DNA of 64,000 nucleotides from Corynebacterium sp. p3-SID1056 (GCF_025152525.1 NZ_JALXXL010000001.1:62001-126000); one strand, 5' to 3'; shown: positions 1 through 8,888, counted from the stretch's first letter. Notes: generated by a model not told the origin, from the sequence alone. Made by a program: numbers and translations.

Positions 1-462
1 CACGCCTTGCACGTCTGCTGCCGGCCCAGTCAGCCGCAGGGTGGCCAGTCCGTCGCCGTGGTGGGTCACCCTCGCCCGCGGAACACGCGGCTCCGGTGTT
101 TGCAGCTCAGCTTTCAAGTCGGCGGCGACATGGCGGATGCGCACTAGATCCCCTGCCGTGTTGCATAACTGCTCGATGTAGCGCCAGCGCTTAGTGGCAT
201 CGCGCAGCGCGCGGGAAGACCTCACGATGTAGGCCAACGTCTCCAACCGGTGGCCGTTGATGCGTGCGCCTTCTTCGGCGCGCGCCTGGTATTTCGTGTG
301 CGAGGTCGGCCCACACAATACGGAAGCGGTGGCGTGTAGTTGTGTGGCGCGGTCTTTTTGGATGCCGTGTGCCTGTAGCTGCGCAGGCGTGTATCCGGCC
401 GCAGCGTGAACGAAGTCGAAACCGCAACGGTCGAACATGGCGAGTGCATCCAAATCTGTCAT
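1..462 (-). CDS. DUF222/HNH endonuclease-like protein, N-terminal part (runs off the window)
   Basis: An open frame of 154 codons starts with ATG at 462 and runs off the left edge without a stop. The visible part is alpha-helical and rich in Arg, Ala and Leu, with no signal peptide. Its style resembles the N-terminal DUF222 region of actinobacterial proteins that end in an HNH nuclease domain. Those proteins are often multicopy and their function is largely unknown. The HNH motif itself would lie outside the window, so the family call is recognition by style and not proof. A TATTCT hexamer 7 nt upstream of the ATG supports this start and suggests a leaderless mRNA. Confidence 0.55.
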   Translation of the reverse strand, partial: MTDLDALAMFDRCGFDFVHAAAGYTPAQLQAHGIQKDRATQLHATASVLCGPTSHTKYQARAEEGARINGHRLETLAYIVRSSRALRDATKRWRYIEQLCNTAGDLVRIRHVAADLKAELQTPEPRVPRARVTHHGDGLATLRLTGPAADVQGV

Positions 463-469
463 GCACCCG

Positions 470-475
470 AGAATA
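470..475 (-). promoter_or_regulatory. -10 element of leaderless promoter for the DUF222/HNH-like gene
   Basis: TATTCT on the minus strand ends 7 nt before the ATG at 462. No Shine-Dalgarno sequence lies between them. Confidence 0.5.
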
Positions 476-583
476 AACCACGCTTACCTGCGCAAACAAG
501 CAATTGTGAGAATGAACCCAATATCAATCCGAAACGGAACCAACGAGCCGGAACATGCGTCTAACAAGGGTTAGGGAAAAGCA

Positions 584-614
584 CGACGCCCTGCTCACCC
601 CGAGCAGGGCGTCG
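584..614 (-). terminator. Terminator of the ahpC-ahpD unit
   Basis: A perfect 13-bp inverted repeat (CGACGCCCTGCTC with its complement) surrounds a 5-nt loop directly after the ahpD stop. A TTTTC stretch follows on the minus strand. Confidence 0.85.
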
Positions 615-626
615 AAAAGCGGGCGG

Positions 627-1151
627 CTAGCGCGCGTCCTCGATCTCGATGGTCTGAGCAATCGCCTGGACCACACCGGCGATCTTCACCGCTTCCCAGA
701 CCTGCTCCTTGGTCAGGCCCTCCTCGCGGACGGTGTTTGCGTGCGCGACGGCGCAGTGCTCACAGCCGTTAATGGTGGACACCGCGAGCGACCACAGCTC
801 GAAGTCGACCTTCTCCACGCCGGGCTTGGAGATGATGTTCATGCGGAGGCCGAACTTCACCTGCGCGTAGTCGTCGCCAAGCCAGCCCTTGGCACGGTAG
901 GCGACATTGTTCATCGCCATGACGGTGGCGGCACCGAATGCGGCGTCGATGGCTTCCTCGGAGAGATGCTCCTTGGCCTCGTCGGTGATCTCGGAGATCA
1001 CGGTTGCGTTGCGGGTTGCCGCCGCGGTGGCGACGAGCGTGCCCCACAGCTGCTGCTCGCTCAACTCGGTGGAGCGGGTCAGGGTGCCGATGTTGAGCTT
1101 CTGGTCCTTTGCGTATTCCGGCAGGGCGCTGCGCAGATTGTCGATAGACAT
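627..1151 (-). CDS. ahpD: Alkyl hydroperoxide reductase AhpD
   Basis: This 174-residue protein belongs to the carboxymuconolactone decarboxylase/AhpD fold. In mycobacteria AhpD is a thiol disulfide adaptor that passes electrons from dihydrolipoamide to the peroxiredoxin AhpC. The catalytic set is intact: Glu118, Cys130, His132, Cys133 and His137, with Cys130-x-x-Cys133 in a CEHC motif. The numbering matches that known for the mycobacterial enzyme. The ATG at 1151 lies 10 nt after GAAAGG. A TTG at 1160 is in frame but too close to that ribosome site. The gene follows ahpC, separated by a hairpin with a U tract, so it is probably expressed less than ahpC, by read-through. Confidence 0.95.
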   Translation of the reverse strand: MSIDNLRSALPEYAKDQKLNIGTLTRSTELSEQQLWGTLVATAAATRNATVISEITDEAKEHLSEEAIDAAFGAATVMAMNNVAYRAKGWLGDDYAQVKFGLRMNIISKPGVEKVDFELWSLAVSTINGCEHCAVAHANTVREEGLTKEQVWEAVKIAGVVQAIAQTIEIEDAR

Positions 1152-1186
1152 ATGTTTCAAGCCTTTCTTTGTTGCTAGCTAAAAAT

Positions 1187-1228
1187 GTGCCGCCCCGCCG
1201 CTCCAGCGTTGCGGAGCGCAGGGCGGCA
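1187..1228 (-). terminator. Intercistronic terminator/attenuator between ahpC and ahpD
   Basis: GTGCCGCCC (1187-1195) pairs with GGGCGGCAC (1220-1228), and an inner CGCTCC/GGAGCG pair extends the stem. On the minus strand ATTTTT follows directly. It lies after the ahpC stop and before the ahpD ribosome site. Confidence 0.75.
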
Positions 1229-1248
1229 CGGGAACGTAAATCAGAGCG

Positions 1249-1845
1249 TTACTTCAGGGACTCCTGAACCACGGCCATCTTGTCAATGTTCTTGGTCGGG
1301 TCGTTCTTCTGCCAGTCGCAGGCGCAAACTTCCTCGGACTGCAGGGCGTCGAGCACGCGCAGCACCTCGTCGACGTTACGGCCGACAGCGTCCGGGGTCA
1401 CGGAGACAAACTGGACGATGCCGTCCGGGTCAATAATGAAAGTGGCGCGGTCGCACACACCGTCAGCGTTCTCGACGCCGAGTGCGCGGATCAGGTCGTG
1501 GCGCACGTCTGCGAACATCGGGAACGGGATATCCAGCAGGTCCTCGTGGGTAGCACGCCAGTTGAAGTGGGAGAACTCGTTGTCGGTGGAGCCGCCGAGC
1601 ACCTGGGTGTCGCGGTCCTCGAACTCCTCGTTGAGCTTGCCAAACGCAGCGATCTCGGTCGGGCACACGAAGGTGAAGTCCTTCGGGTAGAAGAAGACGA
1701 TCTTCCACTTGCCCTCGTACTTATCCAGGGAGACCTGCTCGAAGTAGTCGTCCGGGGTTGCGGCGTTTGCTTCCTTGAGGTTGCCGCCCTTCAGCGCGGT
1801 GAGGTTGAACTCCGGGAAGCGCTCTCCAACAGTCATGATCGGCAT
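1249..1845 (-). CDS. ahpC: Peroxiredoxin AhpC
   Basis: A 198-residue 2-Cys peroxiredoxin reduces hydrogen peroxide, organic peroxides and probably peroxynitrite in the cytoplasm. The peroxidatic Cys61 is in FVCPTE. Cys174 and Cys176 near the C terminus give the three-cysteine arrangement typical of actinobacterial AhpC that is recycled by AhpD. The ATG at 1845 is 6 nt after GGAGGA. An upstream in-frame extension exists but has no ribosome site. The gene is divergent from oxyR, and its promoter lies next to an OxyR-like dyad, so induction by peroxide through OxyR is expected. Confidence 0.97.
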   Translation of the reverse strand: MPIMTVGERFPEFNLTALKGGNLKEANAATPDDYFEQVSLDKYEGKWKIVFFYPKDFTFVCPTEIAAFGKLNEEFEDRDTQVLGGSTDNEFSHFNWRATHEDLLDIPFPMFADVRHDLIRALGVENADGVCDRATFIIDPDGIVQFVSVTPDAVGRNVDEVLRVLDALQSEEVCACDWQKNDPTKNIDKMAVVQESLK

Positions 1846-1915
1846 AGTGATTCCTCCATTTAAGAATGTTGCCGGGTACGTATTTGCTGCGAGGCGGTTT
1901 TCGCCTTCGCACCCC

Positions 1916-1944
1916 AGTATGCCACAGCGCACACCTTTGATCAA
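1916..1944 (-). promoter_or_regulatory. ahpC promoter
   Basis: On the minus strand TTGATC (1939-1944), a 17-bp spacer and CATACT (1916-1921) form a good sigma-A promoter. Its -35 is 8 bp from the OxyR-like dyad, which suits class I activation. Confidence 0.7.
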
Positions 1945-1952
1945 CAACAAAA

Positions 1953-1979
1953 CCTATTGACATCGTCTACGCTAATAGG
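1953..1979. promoter_or_regulatory. OxyR-type operator between ahpC and oxyR
   Basis: CCTATT at 1953-1958 and AATAGG at 1974-1979 are exact reverse complements 15 bp apart. The ATAG/CTAT flavour resembles known OxyR sites. The dyad ends one base before the oxyR ATG and sits just upstream of the ahpC -35. One element could therefore activate ahpC and repress oxyR. Confidence 0.65.
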
Positions 1980-1980
1980 C

Positions 1981-2937
1981 ATGAGCAATAAGGAATATAG
2001 ACCCACGCTCGCGCAGCTGCGCACCTTCGTCACCATCGCAGAGCACAAGCATTTCGGCACTGCGGCGAACAAGCTGAACATTTCGCAGCCCTCGCTCTCA
2101 CAGGCACTTGCAGCACTGGAAAGTGGCCTCGGCATCCAGCTCATCGAGCGCTCAACGCGCAAGGTCATCGTCACCGCGTCAGGCAAGGAGCTCCTCCCCT
2201 TCGCGAAGGCCACCCTCGAAGCTGCCGACGCCTTCGTCGCCCACGCCAAGGGCGCCCACGGCGTACTGCACGGGCCACTGACCATCGGTGTCATCCCCAC
2301 CGTCGCGCCCTATTTGCTGCCCGGCCTGCTGCCGCTGCTCAAGCAGGAGTTTGCTGAGCTGCGTCCGCGCATCGTCGAGGAGCAAACCGAGCACCTGCTG
2401 GCACAGCTTCGCGACGGCCGCGTGGACGTAGCCATCCTCGCCCTGCCTACCGACACCGCAGGCATTGCCGAAGTACCGCTGTATGACGAGGAATTCATCC
2501 TGGCCACTGGTGCCAACAGCGCGCACGCGGGGAGCCGAAAGCTCAAGCTTAAGGCGCTCGGCGACCTTGAGCTCCTGCTGCTTGACGACGGCCACTGCCT
2601 CCGGGATCAAGTCATCGACCTGTGCAAACGCGCCGACGTGCCACACGCCTCCTCTGCGCACTCCGACACTCGCGCCGCGTCGCTGACGACGATTATCCAG
2701 CTGGTCATCGCTGGTTTCGGCGCCACGCTCGTCCCGCGTTCAGCGGTGGCTACCGAATGCGACCGCCCAGGCCTTGGGCTCGCGACGTTCGCCCCAGGTG
2801 TGGACGCACATCGCACGGTCGGGCTTGCGTACCGCGCCTCGTCGACGCGCGGTGAGGAGTTCGCAGCCCTGGGCGCGTGCATCACGCAGGCGTACGAGGC
2901 CGCAGCCGAACGCAGCACTGCCATCCTGGAGAAGTAG
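1981..2937 (+). CDS. oxyR: Hydrogen peroxide-sensing LysR-type regulator OxyR
   Basis: A 318-residue LysR-type regulator with an N-terminal winged helix-turn-helix (about 5-65) and a C-terminal sensor domain. The redox pair is present: Cys206 in GHCLRDQ and Cys215 nine residues later, the same context and spacing as the Cys199/Cys208 pair of the E. coli protein. It should form an intramolecular disulfide under peroxide and control ahpC-ahpD, to which it is divergent. The ATG at 1981 has no usable ribosome site and directly abuts the dyad operator. The transcript may be leaderless or translation may be weak. A TTG at 1957 is an unlikely alternative start. Confidence 0.95.
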   Translation: MSNKEYRPTLAQLRTFVTIAEHKHFGTAANKLNISQPSLSQALAALESGLGIQLIERSTRKVIVTASGKELLPFAKATLEAADAFVAHAKGAHGVLHGPLTIGVIPTVAPYLLPGLLPLLKQEFAELRPRIVEEQTEHLLAQLRDGRVDVAILALPTDTAGIAEVPLYDEEFILATGANSAHAGSRKLKLKALGDLELLLLDDGHCLRDQVIDLCKRADVPHASSAHSDTRAASLTTIIQLVIAGFGATLVPRSAVATECDRPGLGLATFAPGVDAHRTVGLAYRASSTRGEEFAALGACITQAYEAAAERSTAILEK

Positions 2938-2966
2938 CCCGAACGACTACACTGTCTTTCTAATCT

Positions 2967-5900
2967 ATGAAGGAATCTGCTGCAGCACACGAGGCGCACG
3001 AGACTGCGCCGACGAAAGACGAACTCTACCGACGCCTCGACGAGGTCCCGCTCAGCGAGACGCGCCGCTTCCGACGCCGACTCGCAAAAGCCAAGGCACC
3101 GCGAGCGCTCGCCGCGATTGGCGAGGACATTGCGCGGGCGCAGCGTGTCGTCGAGAAGCGAGATGCGCTCGTGCCGGCCATCGAATACCCCGAGCAGCTG
3201 CCGGTGTCTGCGCGCCGCGAAGACATTATGGAGCTGATCCGCGACAACCAAGTGGTCATCATCGCGGGCGAGACCGGCTCCGGTAAGACCACGCAGATCC
3301 CGAAGATGCTGCTCGAGCTCGGCCGAGGCCGCAGGGGGCTGATCGGGCATACGCAGCCGCGCCGTATCGCCGCGCGCAGTGTCGCCGAGCGCATTGCCGA
3401 CGAGCTCGGCCAAGAGATCGGCGATTCCGTCGGTTACGCCATTCGCTTCGACGACAAGGTCTCGGCGCACACTGCCGTCAAGCTCATGACCGACGGTATC
3501 TTGCTGGCAGAGATGCAGCGTGACCGCTTCCTCAACGCGTACGACACCATCATCATCGACGAGGCGCACGAACGCTCGCTCAACATTGACTTTTTGCTCG
3601 GTTACCTGAAACGGTTGCTGCCGAAGCGCCCGGATTTGAAGGTCATCATCACCTCGGCCACGATCGACCCGGAGCGTTTCGCCGCGCACTTCCGCGACGC
3701 CGAGGGCGAGCCCGCCCCGATCATCGAGGTCTCCGGTCGCACCTACCCGGTGGAAATCCGCTACCGCCCGCTCGTCGAGCAGGTGGGCGGCAAGGAAGTC
3801 GACATCGACATGATCGACGGCGTCGTCGCGGCCTGCGCCGAGCTCATGCGCGAAGGCAAGGGCGACATCCTCTGCTTCTTCGCCTCGGAACGTGACATTC
3901 GTGACTGCATGGAGGCCATCGAAAAGCAGCACTGGCGCGGTGTGGAGGTCACTCCCCTGTTCGGTCGGCTGTCGAACGCGGAGCAGCACCGCGTGTTCTC
4001 ACCCCGCCCGGGGCGCCGCATCGTGCTCGCGACCAACATCGCGGAAACCTCGTTGACTGTGCCGGGGATCCACTACGTCGTGGACACCGGGCTTGCGCGC
4101 ATCTCGCGCTACTCCACGCGCACGAAGGTGCAGCGCCTGCCGATTGAGGAGGTCTCGCAGGCCAGCGCCAACCAGCGCTCGGGCCGCTCGGGCCGCGTCG
4201 CCGACGGCGTGGCGATCCGCCTGTACTCGGAAGAAAACTTCGCGGCGCGGCCGGAGTTTACTGACCCGGAGATTCTGCGCACGAACCTCGCCAGCGTGAT
4301 TTTGCAAATGATCTCGCTGCGACTCGGCGATATCGCAGAGTTCCCCTTCATCCAGCCGCCGGACCACAAGGCAGTGCGCGACGGGCTCCTACTACTTCAC
4401 GAGCTCGGCGCGATCACGGACAAGGAGCGCGGCGGAGCGCCGGTGCTCACCGACATCGGGCACGACCTCGCCCGCATCCCGGTCGACCCGCGCATGGCGC
4501 GCATGCTCGTCGAGGCCAATACACTGGGCGTGCTTGACGACGTCTCCGTGATCGTCGCCAGCATGACCATCCAAGATGTCCGCGAGCGCCCCCTGGAGTA
4601 CCAGGCCCAGGCCGACCAGGCGCACGCTCGCTTCAAGGACAAGACCTCCGACTTCCTCTCCGCGTTGAAGCTGTGGGATTACATCCACGATTCGCGCGAT
4701 GAGCTTTCCGGCAACGCGTTTAGAAAGCGCATGAAGCGGGAATTCCTGCACTACATGCGGATCCGCGAGTGGTACGACCTGGTGCGCCAGCTGCGCGAGG
4801 TGTCGAAGCAGCTGGGTTGGTCGCTGCCCAGCCACGTTGCCAGCGAGCGGGACGCAGACTCGATACACAAGTCACTGTTGACCGGCTTGCTGTCAAACAT
4901 TGGCGCCCGCGACGGCAACTCCAAAGAATTCCAGGGTACGCGCGGGACCCGCTTTATGGTTTTCCCGGGTTCGAGCTTGAGCAAGAAACCGCCGGAATTT
5001 CTCATGGCCGCTGAACTCGTCGAGACCTCGCGGCTCTGGGCGCGCGACGTGGCCAAAATTGAGCCTGAGTGGGTTGAGCGCGCCGCGAAAGACCTGCTCA
5101 AGCACAGCTACTCGGAGCCGGTGTGGTCGCGGAAGCGCTCGTCGGCCATGGTGCATCAAAAGTCGATGCTCTACGGCGTGGCCATCGTGCGGGACCGTCT
5201 GGTGCCCTACCACCGCATCGATCCGGAGGCCGCGCGCGCGATGTTTATTCGCCACGCGCTGCTTGCCGGTGAGTGGAACCGCCACCACCGCTTCATCGAG
5301 CACAACGAAGCACTCCTCGACGAGGCCTCGCACGTCGAAGATAAAGTCCGCCGCCGCGGACTCGTGGTGGACGAGGACACACTGTTCGACTTCTACGACG
5401 CTAGACTGCCCGAATCAGTCACCACCGCCCGCCACTTCGACTCCTGGTGGAAGAAGCAGCGGCGCGCTGACGCGCACTTTTTGGATTTCGATCCCGATGC
5501 CTTGCTTGACGACGCAGGCACCGACACCTCGGCAACCGCCTTCCCCGACACGCTTCGCCGCGGCTCGATCGAGTACACCCTGCGCTACAAGTTCGAGCCA
5601 GGCGACCCCTTCGACGGAATCACTGTCGAAGTGCCCGTGCCGCTGCTCGCCGGATTCGATGACACCGGCTTCGACTGGCTGGTGCCAGGCCTGCGCGAAG
5701 AGCTGCTCACCGAGCTTATCCGCACCCTGCCGAAGGGCATCCGCACCTCCGTGGTGCCTGCGCCCGACTTCGCGCAACGCGCCCTGCCCCTGCTCGATAC
5801 GCAGGAGCCTTCGCTTGTCGACGCCTTCGCTACCGCTCTCCAACGCCTCGGCGCGAGCGGGGTCAACGGCTCGGACTTCAACCCACACCGCCTCCCGGCG

Positions 5901-6893
5901 CACCTGCGGGTCACCTTTGCTGCGATTGATCGGCGCGGCGACATCGTGGACCACGACAAGGACGTCGAGGCGCTCAAGCGTCGACAGGCGGGCAAGATCT
6001 CGTCCTCTGTGTCGAAGGCGGGGAGGGCCTCGGAGTCGAAAGCGGTGCAGAGCTGGACTGCCGACTCGCTTGGCGAGGTCCCCGAAACGGTGCAGACCAC
6101 CATCGACGGCAACGAGGTTGACGCCTATCCCGCGCTTGAGGCAACTCGCGAGGGCGTGCGAGTGAAGGTCTTCCCCACCAAGGCCGCGGCCGACGCTTCC
6201 ATGATGACAGCCACACTGACCCTGCTGCTGCGCAACATCTCGGTGTCCCCGCAGCAAATGACGAAGGGGCTGCCGCTACGGCAAAAAGTTGCGGTTGACC
6301 AGTACCCGCACGGCGGCGCGGCTGGCCTTGTCGAGGACGCGCGCGTGGCCGCTATTCGCGATCTCATGGTCACACACGGCGGGCCGGTTCGCACGCCGGA
6401 GGAGTTCGACTCCCTGGTTGCGCGTATCAAGCCGGAAGTCCCAGGCGCGGTGCGCCGCATGGTCGTCGGTGTCGCCCCCGGCTTAGTTGCGTATGCAAAC
6501 ATGGCCAGCGAACTTGCCCAGTGGGAGGGCCCGGCCATCGACGACATGCAGTCCCAGCTCGCGTTCTTCCTGCCGAAAAACGCACTGACCATCCACGGGC
6601 TTATTCACCTTCAGCACCTGCCGCGCTATATCGAGGCGATGAGGCTGCGTCTTGAGGACATGCGGGTCGATCCGGATCGCGATGCGGACCGGCAGGCGGT
6701 GATCGACACAGCGAAGGCGTATCTTCAGGCGAAGCGCAAGACCCTCCCAGCGGGCAGGGAGAAAACGCGTGCATATAAGGATGTGCTGTGGCGTATCGAA
6801 GAGCTCCGCGTCAGCATCTTCGCGCAGCGACTGGGCACGCCGAAGCCGGTAAGTGCTCGCCGAATCGAGAAGATGGTGGATAAGCTGCGCTAA
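2967..6893 (+). CDS. hrpA: ATP-dependent RNA helicase HrpA
   Basis: A 1308-residue DEAH-box helicase of the bacterial HrpA family, which unwinds RNA and in E. coli resolves stalled ribosomes. Walker A GETGSGKT is at 101-108 and the DEAH box at 198-201. An SAT motif follows, then the QxxGRxGR-type motif (NQRSGRSGR), an HA2 helical domain, an OB-like fold and the long C-terminal DUF3418 region. The length is normal for HrpA. The start at ATG 2967 is 29 nt after oxyR and has no clear ribosome site. TACACT at 2948-2953 may be the -10. The gene ends 4 bp from the convergent nrdR. Confidence 0.95.
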   Translation: MKESAAAHEAHETAPTKDELYRRLDEVPLSETRRFRRRLAKAKAPRALAAIGEDIARAQRVVEKRDALVPAIEYPEQLPVSARREDIMELIRDNQVVIIAGETGSGKTTQIPKMLLELGRGRRGLIGHTQPRRIAARSVAERIADELGQEIGDSVGYAIRFDDKVSAHTAVKLMTDGILLAEMQRDRFLNAYDTIIIDEAHERSLNIDFLLGYLKRLLPKRPDLKVIITSATIDPERFAAHFRDAEGEPAPIIEVSGRTYPVEIRYRPLVEQVGGKEVDIDMIDGVVAACAELMREGKGDILCFFASERDIRDCMEAIEKQHWRGVEVTPLFGRLSNAEQHRVFSPRPGRRIVLATNIAETSLTVPGIHYVVDTGLARISRYSTRTKVQRLPIEEVSQASANQRSGRSGRVADGVAIRLYSEENFAARPEFTDPEILRTNLASVILQMISLRLGDIAEFPFIQPPDHKAVRDGLLLLHELGAITDKERGGAPVLTDIGHDLARIPVDPRMARMLVEANTLGVLDDVSVIVASMTIQDVRERPLEYQAQADQAHARFKDKTSDFLSALKLWDYIHDSRDELSGNAFRKRMKREFLHYMRIREWYDLVRQLREVSKQLGWSLPSHVASERDADSIHKSLLTGLLSNIGARDGNSKEFQGTRGTRFMVFPGSSLSKKPPEFLMAAELVETSRLWARDVAKIEPEWVERAAKDLLKHSYSEPVWSRKRSSAMVHQKSMLYGVAIVRDRLVPYHRIDPEAARAMFIRHALLAGEWNRHHRFIEHNEALLDEASHVEDKVRRRGLVVDEDTLFDFYDARLPESVTTARHFDSWWKKQRRADAHFLDFDPDALLDDAGTDTSATAFPDTLRRGSIEYTLRYKFEPGDPFDGITVEVPVPLLAGFDDTGFDWLVPGLREELLTELIRTLPKGIRTSVVPAPDFAQRALPLLDTQEPSLVDAFATALQRLGASGVNGSDFNPHRLPAHLRVTFAAIDRRGDIVDHDKDVEALKRRQAGKISSSVSKAGRASESKAVQSWTADSLGEVPETVQTTIDGNEVDAYPALEATREGVRVKVFPTKAAADASMMTATLTLLLRNISVSPQQMTKGLPLRQKVAVDQYPHGGAAGLVEDARVAAIRDLMVTHGGPVRTPEEFDSLVARIKPEVPGAVRRMVVGVAPGLVAYANMASELAQWEGPAIDDMQSQLAFFLPKNALTIHGLIHLQHLPRYIEAMRLRLEDMRVDPDRDADRQAVIDTAKAYLQAKRKTLPAGREKTRAYKDVLWRIEELRVSIFAQRLGTPKPVSARRIEKMVDKLR

Positions 6894-6897
6894 GTCT

Positions 6898-7356
6898 TTA
6901 GAAGTCGTCCTTGTCTCGGCGACGCATGAGCCGGATCTCCGATTCGAAGTCGTCCGCGCTCTCGAAGGACTTGTAGACAGAGGCGAAGCGCAGATACGCA
7001 ACTTCGTCGAGCGCACGCAAGGGCTCTAGGACTGCCAGGCCAATCTCGTTAGCGGGGACTTGTGAGCTGCCGTGCGAGCGCACCGTTTCTTCGACCTGCT
7101 GCGCAAGCCTCTTCAGCGCGTCATCCGAGACGTCGCGCCCCTGGCACGCCCGGCGTACGCCGACGATAAGTTTGTCACGGTCAAAGGGCTCGCTGAGGCC
7201 GTTGCGCTTCACCACGGTCAACACCGCTTTTTCAACCGTGGTAAAACGGCCCCCGCACGCTGTGCACTCGCGGCGACGCCTGATTGCCGCGCCGGCATCA
7301 ATCATGCGGGAGTCGGTCACGCGGGAATGTTCGTGGTGACAGAACGGGCAATACAT
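6898..7356 (-). CDS. nrdR: Transcriptional repressor NrdR
   Basis: A 152-residue NrdR represses ribonucleotide reductase genes when its ATP-cone binds dATP. A zinc ribbon has Cys3, Cys6, Cys31 and Cys34, and the ATP-cone covers about 49-139. The start ATG is preceded by GGAGGG. It lies downstream of divS on the same strand, as in the lexA-divS-nrdR region of C. glutamicum. This places dNTP supply control beside the SOS genes. Confidence 0.95.
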   Translation of the reverse strand: MYCPFCHHEHSRVTDSRMIDAGAAIRRRRECTACGGRFTTVEKAVLTVVKRNGLSEPFDRDKLIVGVRRACQGRDVSDDALKRLAQQVEETVRSHGSSQVPANEIGLAVLEPLRALDEVAYLRFASVYKSFESADDFESEIRLMRRRDKDDF

Positions 7357-7469
7357 CGCGGGGTCCCTCCGGTGCGTTGGCTCTTTGCTAGGCCCGGCAC
7401 AACACGGCCGGGTACTGGCTTACGCTACTCGGTTCTCTCCCGGACTTCACCGCGCGCCGCATTGGCGTG

Positions 7470-7838
7470 TCATTGCTCCGTGTAGAAGGCGAATTCAGCT
7501 TCGGTGGGAGTGGAGTATCCCGACTGCTCCGGTGAGAAAACGCCTCCGATCGCGGAGCCCACGATCAGCGCAATCCCGAGCCCTATTCCCACCAGTAAAC
7601 TTTCGCGCTTTTCGCGGCGGGATTCGAATAGTATTTCATCAGTCTCGTCACCGCCTGACCTCGTCGCACGCGAAGCGCCAACTGGAGTTGTCGAAATATT
7701 GAGCGTTCGAACATTCGCGGTATGGCGAGACGCCCCTTCACGGGCAGATAGATCCCACTCAGCCACGGGATAACCCCGGTAGGCAGCAGTCTTCTCGCCA
7801 GTAGCTACGGTGTAGGCGCGATTAGACATCATCGTCAT
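7470..7838 (-). CDS. divS: SOS-induced cell division suppressor, DivS-like
   Basis: A 122-residue protein has a hydrophilic N terminus of about 75 residues, one membrane segment (about 81-102, LLVGIGLGIALIVGSAIGG) and a short tail. Sequence motifs are few. The call rests on position: it is divergent from lexA and upstream of nrdR, where C. glutamicum has divS, a LexA-controlled suppressor of FtsZ-ring function that lets damaged cells elongate. The ATG at 7838 follows AAAGGAG. LexA-box-like sequences lie 64-100 bp upstream. Confidence 0.75.
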   Translation of the reverse strand: MTMMSNRAYTVATGEKTAAYRGYPVAEWDLSAREGASRHTANVRTLNISTTPVGASRATRSGGDETDEILFESRREKRESLLVGIGLGIALIVGSAIGGVFSPEQSGYSTPTEAEFAFYTEQ

Positions 7839-7901
7839 GGTTATTCTCCTTTGTGCGTTTTCTTCATTCTAAAAACCCGCCGAACACACCCGAACGGGCA
7901 A

Positions 7902-7917
7902 GCGCGCATATGTTCGA
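7902..7917. promoter_or_regulatory. LexA box 1 in the divS-lexA intergenic region
   Basis: The 16-mer matches the corynebacterial SOS consensus TcGAAcAnnTGTTCGA closely in its right half (CATATGTTCGA) and partly in the left. It is the box nearer to divS. Confidence 0.65.
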
Positions 7918-7920
7918 CAT

Positions 7921-7936
7921 TAGGTTACATGTTCGA
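7921..7936. promoter_or_regulatory. LexA box 2 in the divS-lexA intergenic region
   Basis: A second copy with an intact right half (ACATGTTCGA) lies 19 bp from box 1, about two helical turns away, so two LexA dimers could bind the same face. Confidence 0.55.
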
Positions 7937-7981
7937 TTTATAGCACTCGGTCCACACACTGTCTACCCCTATGCGCGAATC

Positions 7982-7997
7982 TCGAACACTCTTGCCC
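7982..7997. promoter_or_regulatory. LexA half-site near the lexA start
   Basis: TCGAACA matches the left half of the SOS box exactly, but the right half is degenerate. It lies 61-76 bp before the lexA ATG and may contribute to autoregulation. Confidence 0.35.
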
Positions 7998-8058
7998 GGT
8001 CTGGTAAGTTGAGGGGTGCGCATGACGCGCCACTATTTCCCACCACAAAGGAGCCCCC

Positions 8059-8736
8059 ATGGCACGCAAGAAGCCCGAAAACAAGAACTTGGACATGAGC
8101 GTTTTATCGGATCGCCAGCGCAGGATTTTGGAAGTCATCCAAGACGCGGTGGTGTTACGCGGCTATCCGCCCAGCATTCGAGAAATTGGTGACGCTGCGG
8201 GGCTACAGTCAACCTCCTCCGTCGCTTATCAGCTCAAGGAGTTGGAAAAGAAGGGGTTTCTGCGAAGGGACCCGAACAAGCCGCGCGCCGTAGATCTTCG
8301 CCACCTGCCAAGCGCCCAGGAGAAGAAGGCACCCACCCAGGACGCGCCCGAGGACGCGTCCAACGCGCGTTACATCCCCGTCGTTGGGCAGATTGCCGCC
8401 GGCTCCCCCATTCTCGCGGAGGAAAACGTCACGAGCTACTATCCGCTCCCCGAGGAGCTCTTGGGAGACGGCGACCTTTTCATGCTGCAGGTCGTTGGCG
8501 ACTCCATGCGTGACGCGGGCATTCTTTCCGGCGACTGGGTCGTTGTGCGCTCCCAACCAGTTGCTGAAGAAGGCGAATTTGTGGCTGCGCTGCTTGACGG
8601 CGAAGCAACGGTGAAGGAGTTTCACAAGGACTCCACCGGGGTATGGCTTTTGCCGCACAATGATGCGTACTCACCCATCGACGGCACCCACGCTGAGATC
8701 ATGGGCCGCGTCGTCTCGGTCTTCCGCACGTTGTAA
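8059..8736 (+). CDS. lexA: SOS repressor LexA
   Basis: A 225-residue LexA has an N-terminal winged helix (about 15-80) and a C-terminal S24 self-cleaving domain. The cleavage bond is Ala114-Gly115, and the catalytic dyad is Ser149 (GDSM) and Lys186 (ATVK). RecA filaments trigger self-cleavage and derepress SOS genes, here probably divS, lexA itself and recA at about 30 kb. The ATG is preceded by AAAGGAG at good spacing. Confidence 0.97.
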   Translation: MARKKPENKNLDMSVLSDRQRRILEVIQDAVVLRGYPPSIREIGDAAGLQSTSSVAYQLKELEKKGFLRRDPNKPRAVDLRHLPSAQEKKAPTQDAPEDASNARYIPVVGQIAAGSPILAEENVTSYYPLPEELLGDGDLFMLQVVGDSMRDAGILSGDWVVVRSQPVAEEGEFVAALLDGEATVKEFHKDSTGVWLLPHNDAYSPIDGTHAEIMGRVVSVFRTL

Positions 8737-8888
8737 ATCCCCCACTATGGGGGCGGGTACCCACAACCCCGTGTGGGATTGACTGCCCCCAAAGCGGGGA
8801 AACGGAAGCAAAAGGGTGTAACCGGGCACAGATTTTTGCAACAATACGGTGAACGTGTTGGTTTTGCTTACTGTGTCAAAGGAGCGTC

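Noticed and set aside
2607..3989. 460-codon minus-strand frame over oxyR and hrpA
   Set aside because: Spans two real genes on the opposite strand and has no domain.
5059..6165. 368-codon open frame inside hrpA
   Set aside because: Same-strand out-of-frame shadow, with Ser/Arg/Pro-biased composition typical of GC-rich frame 2.
7921..7931. Possible DtxR iron box (TAGGTTACATG)
   Set aside because: The palindromic DtxR consensus is not completed, and the sequence is better explained as part of LexA box 2.
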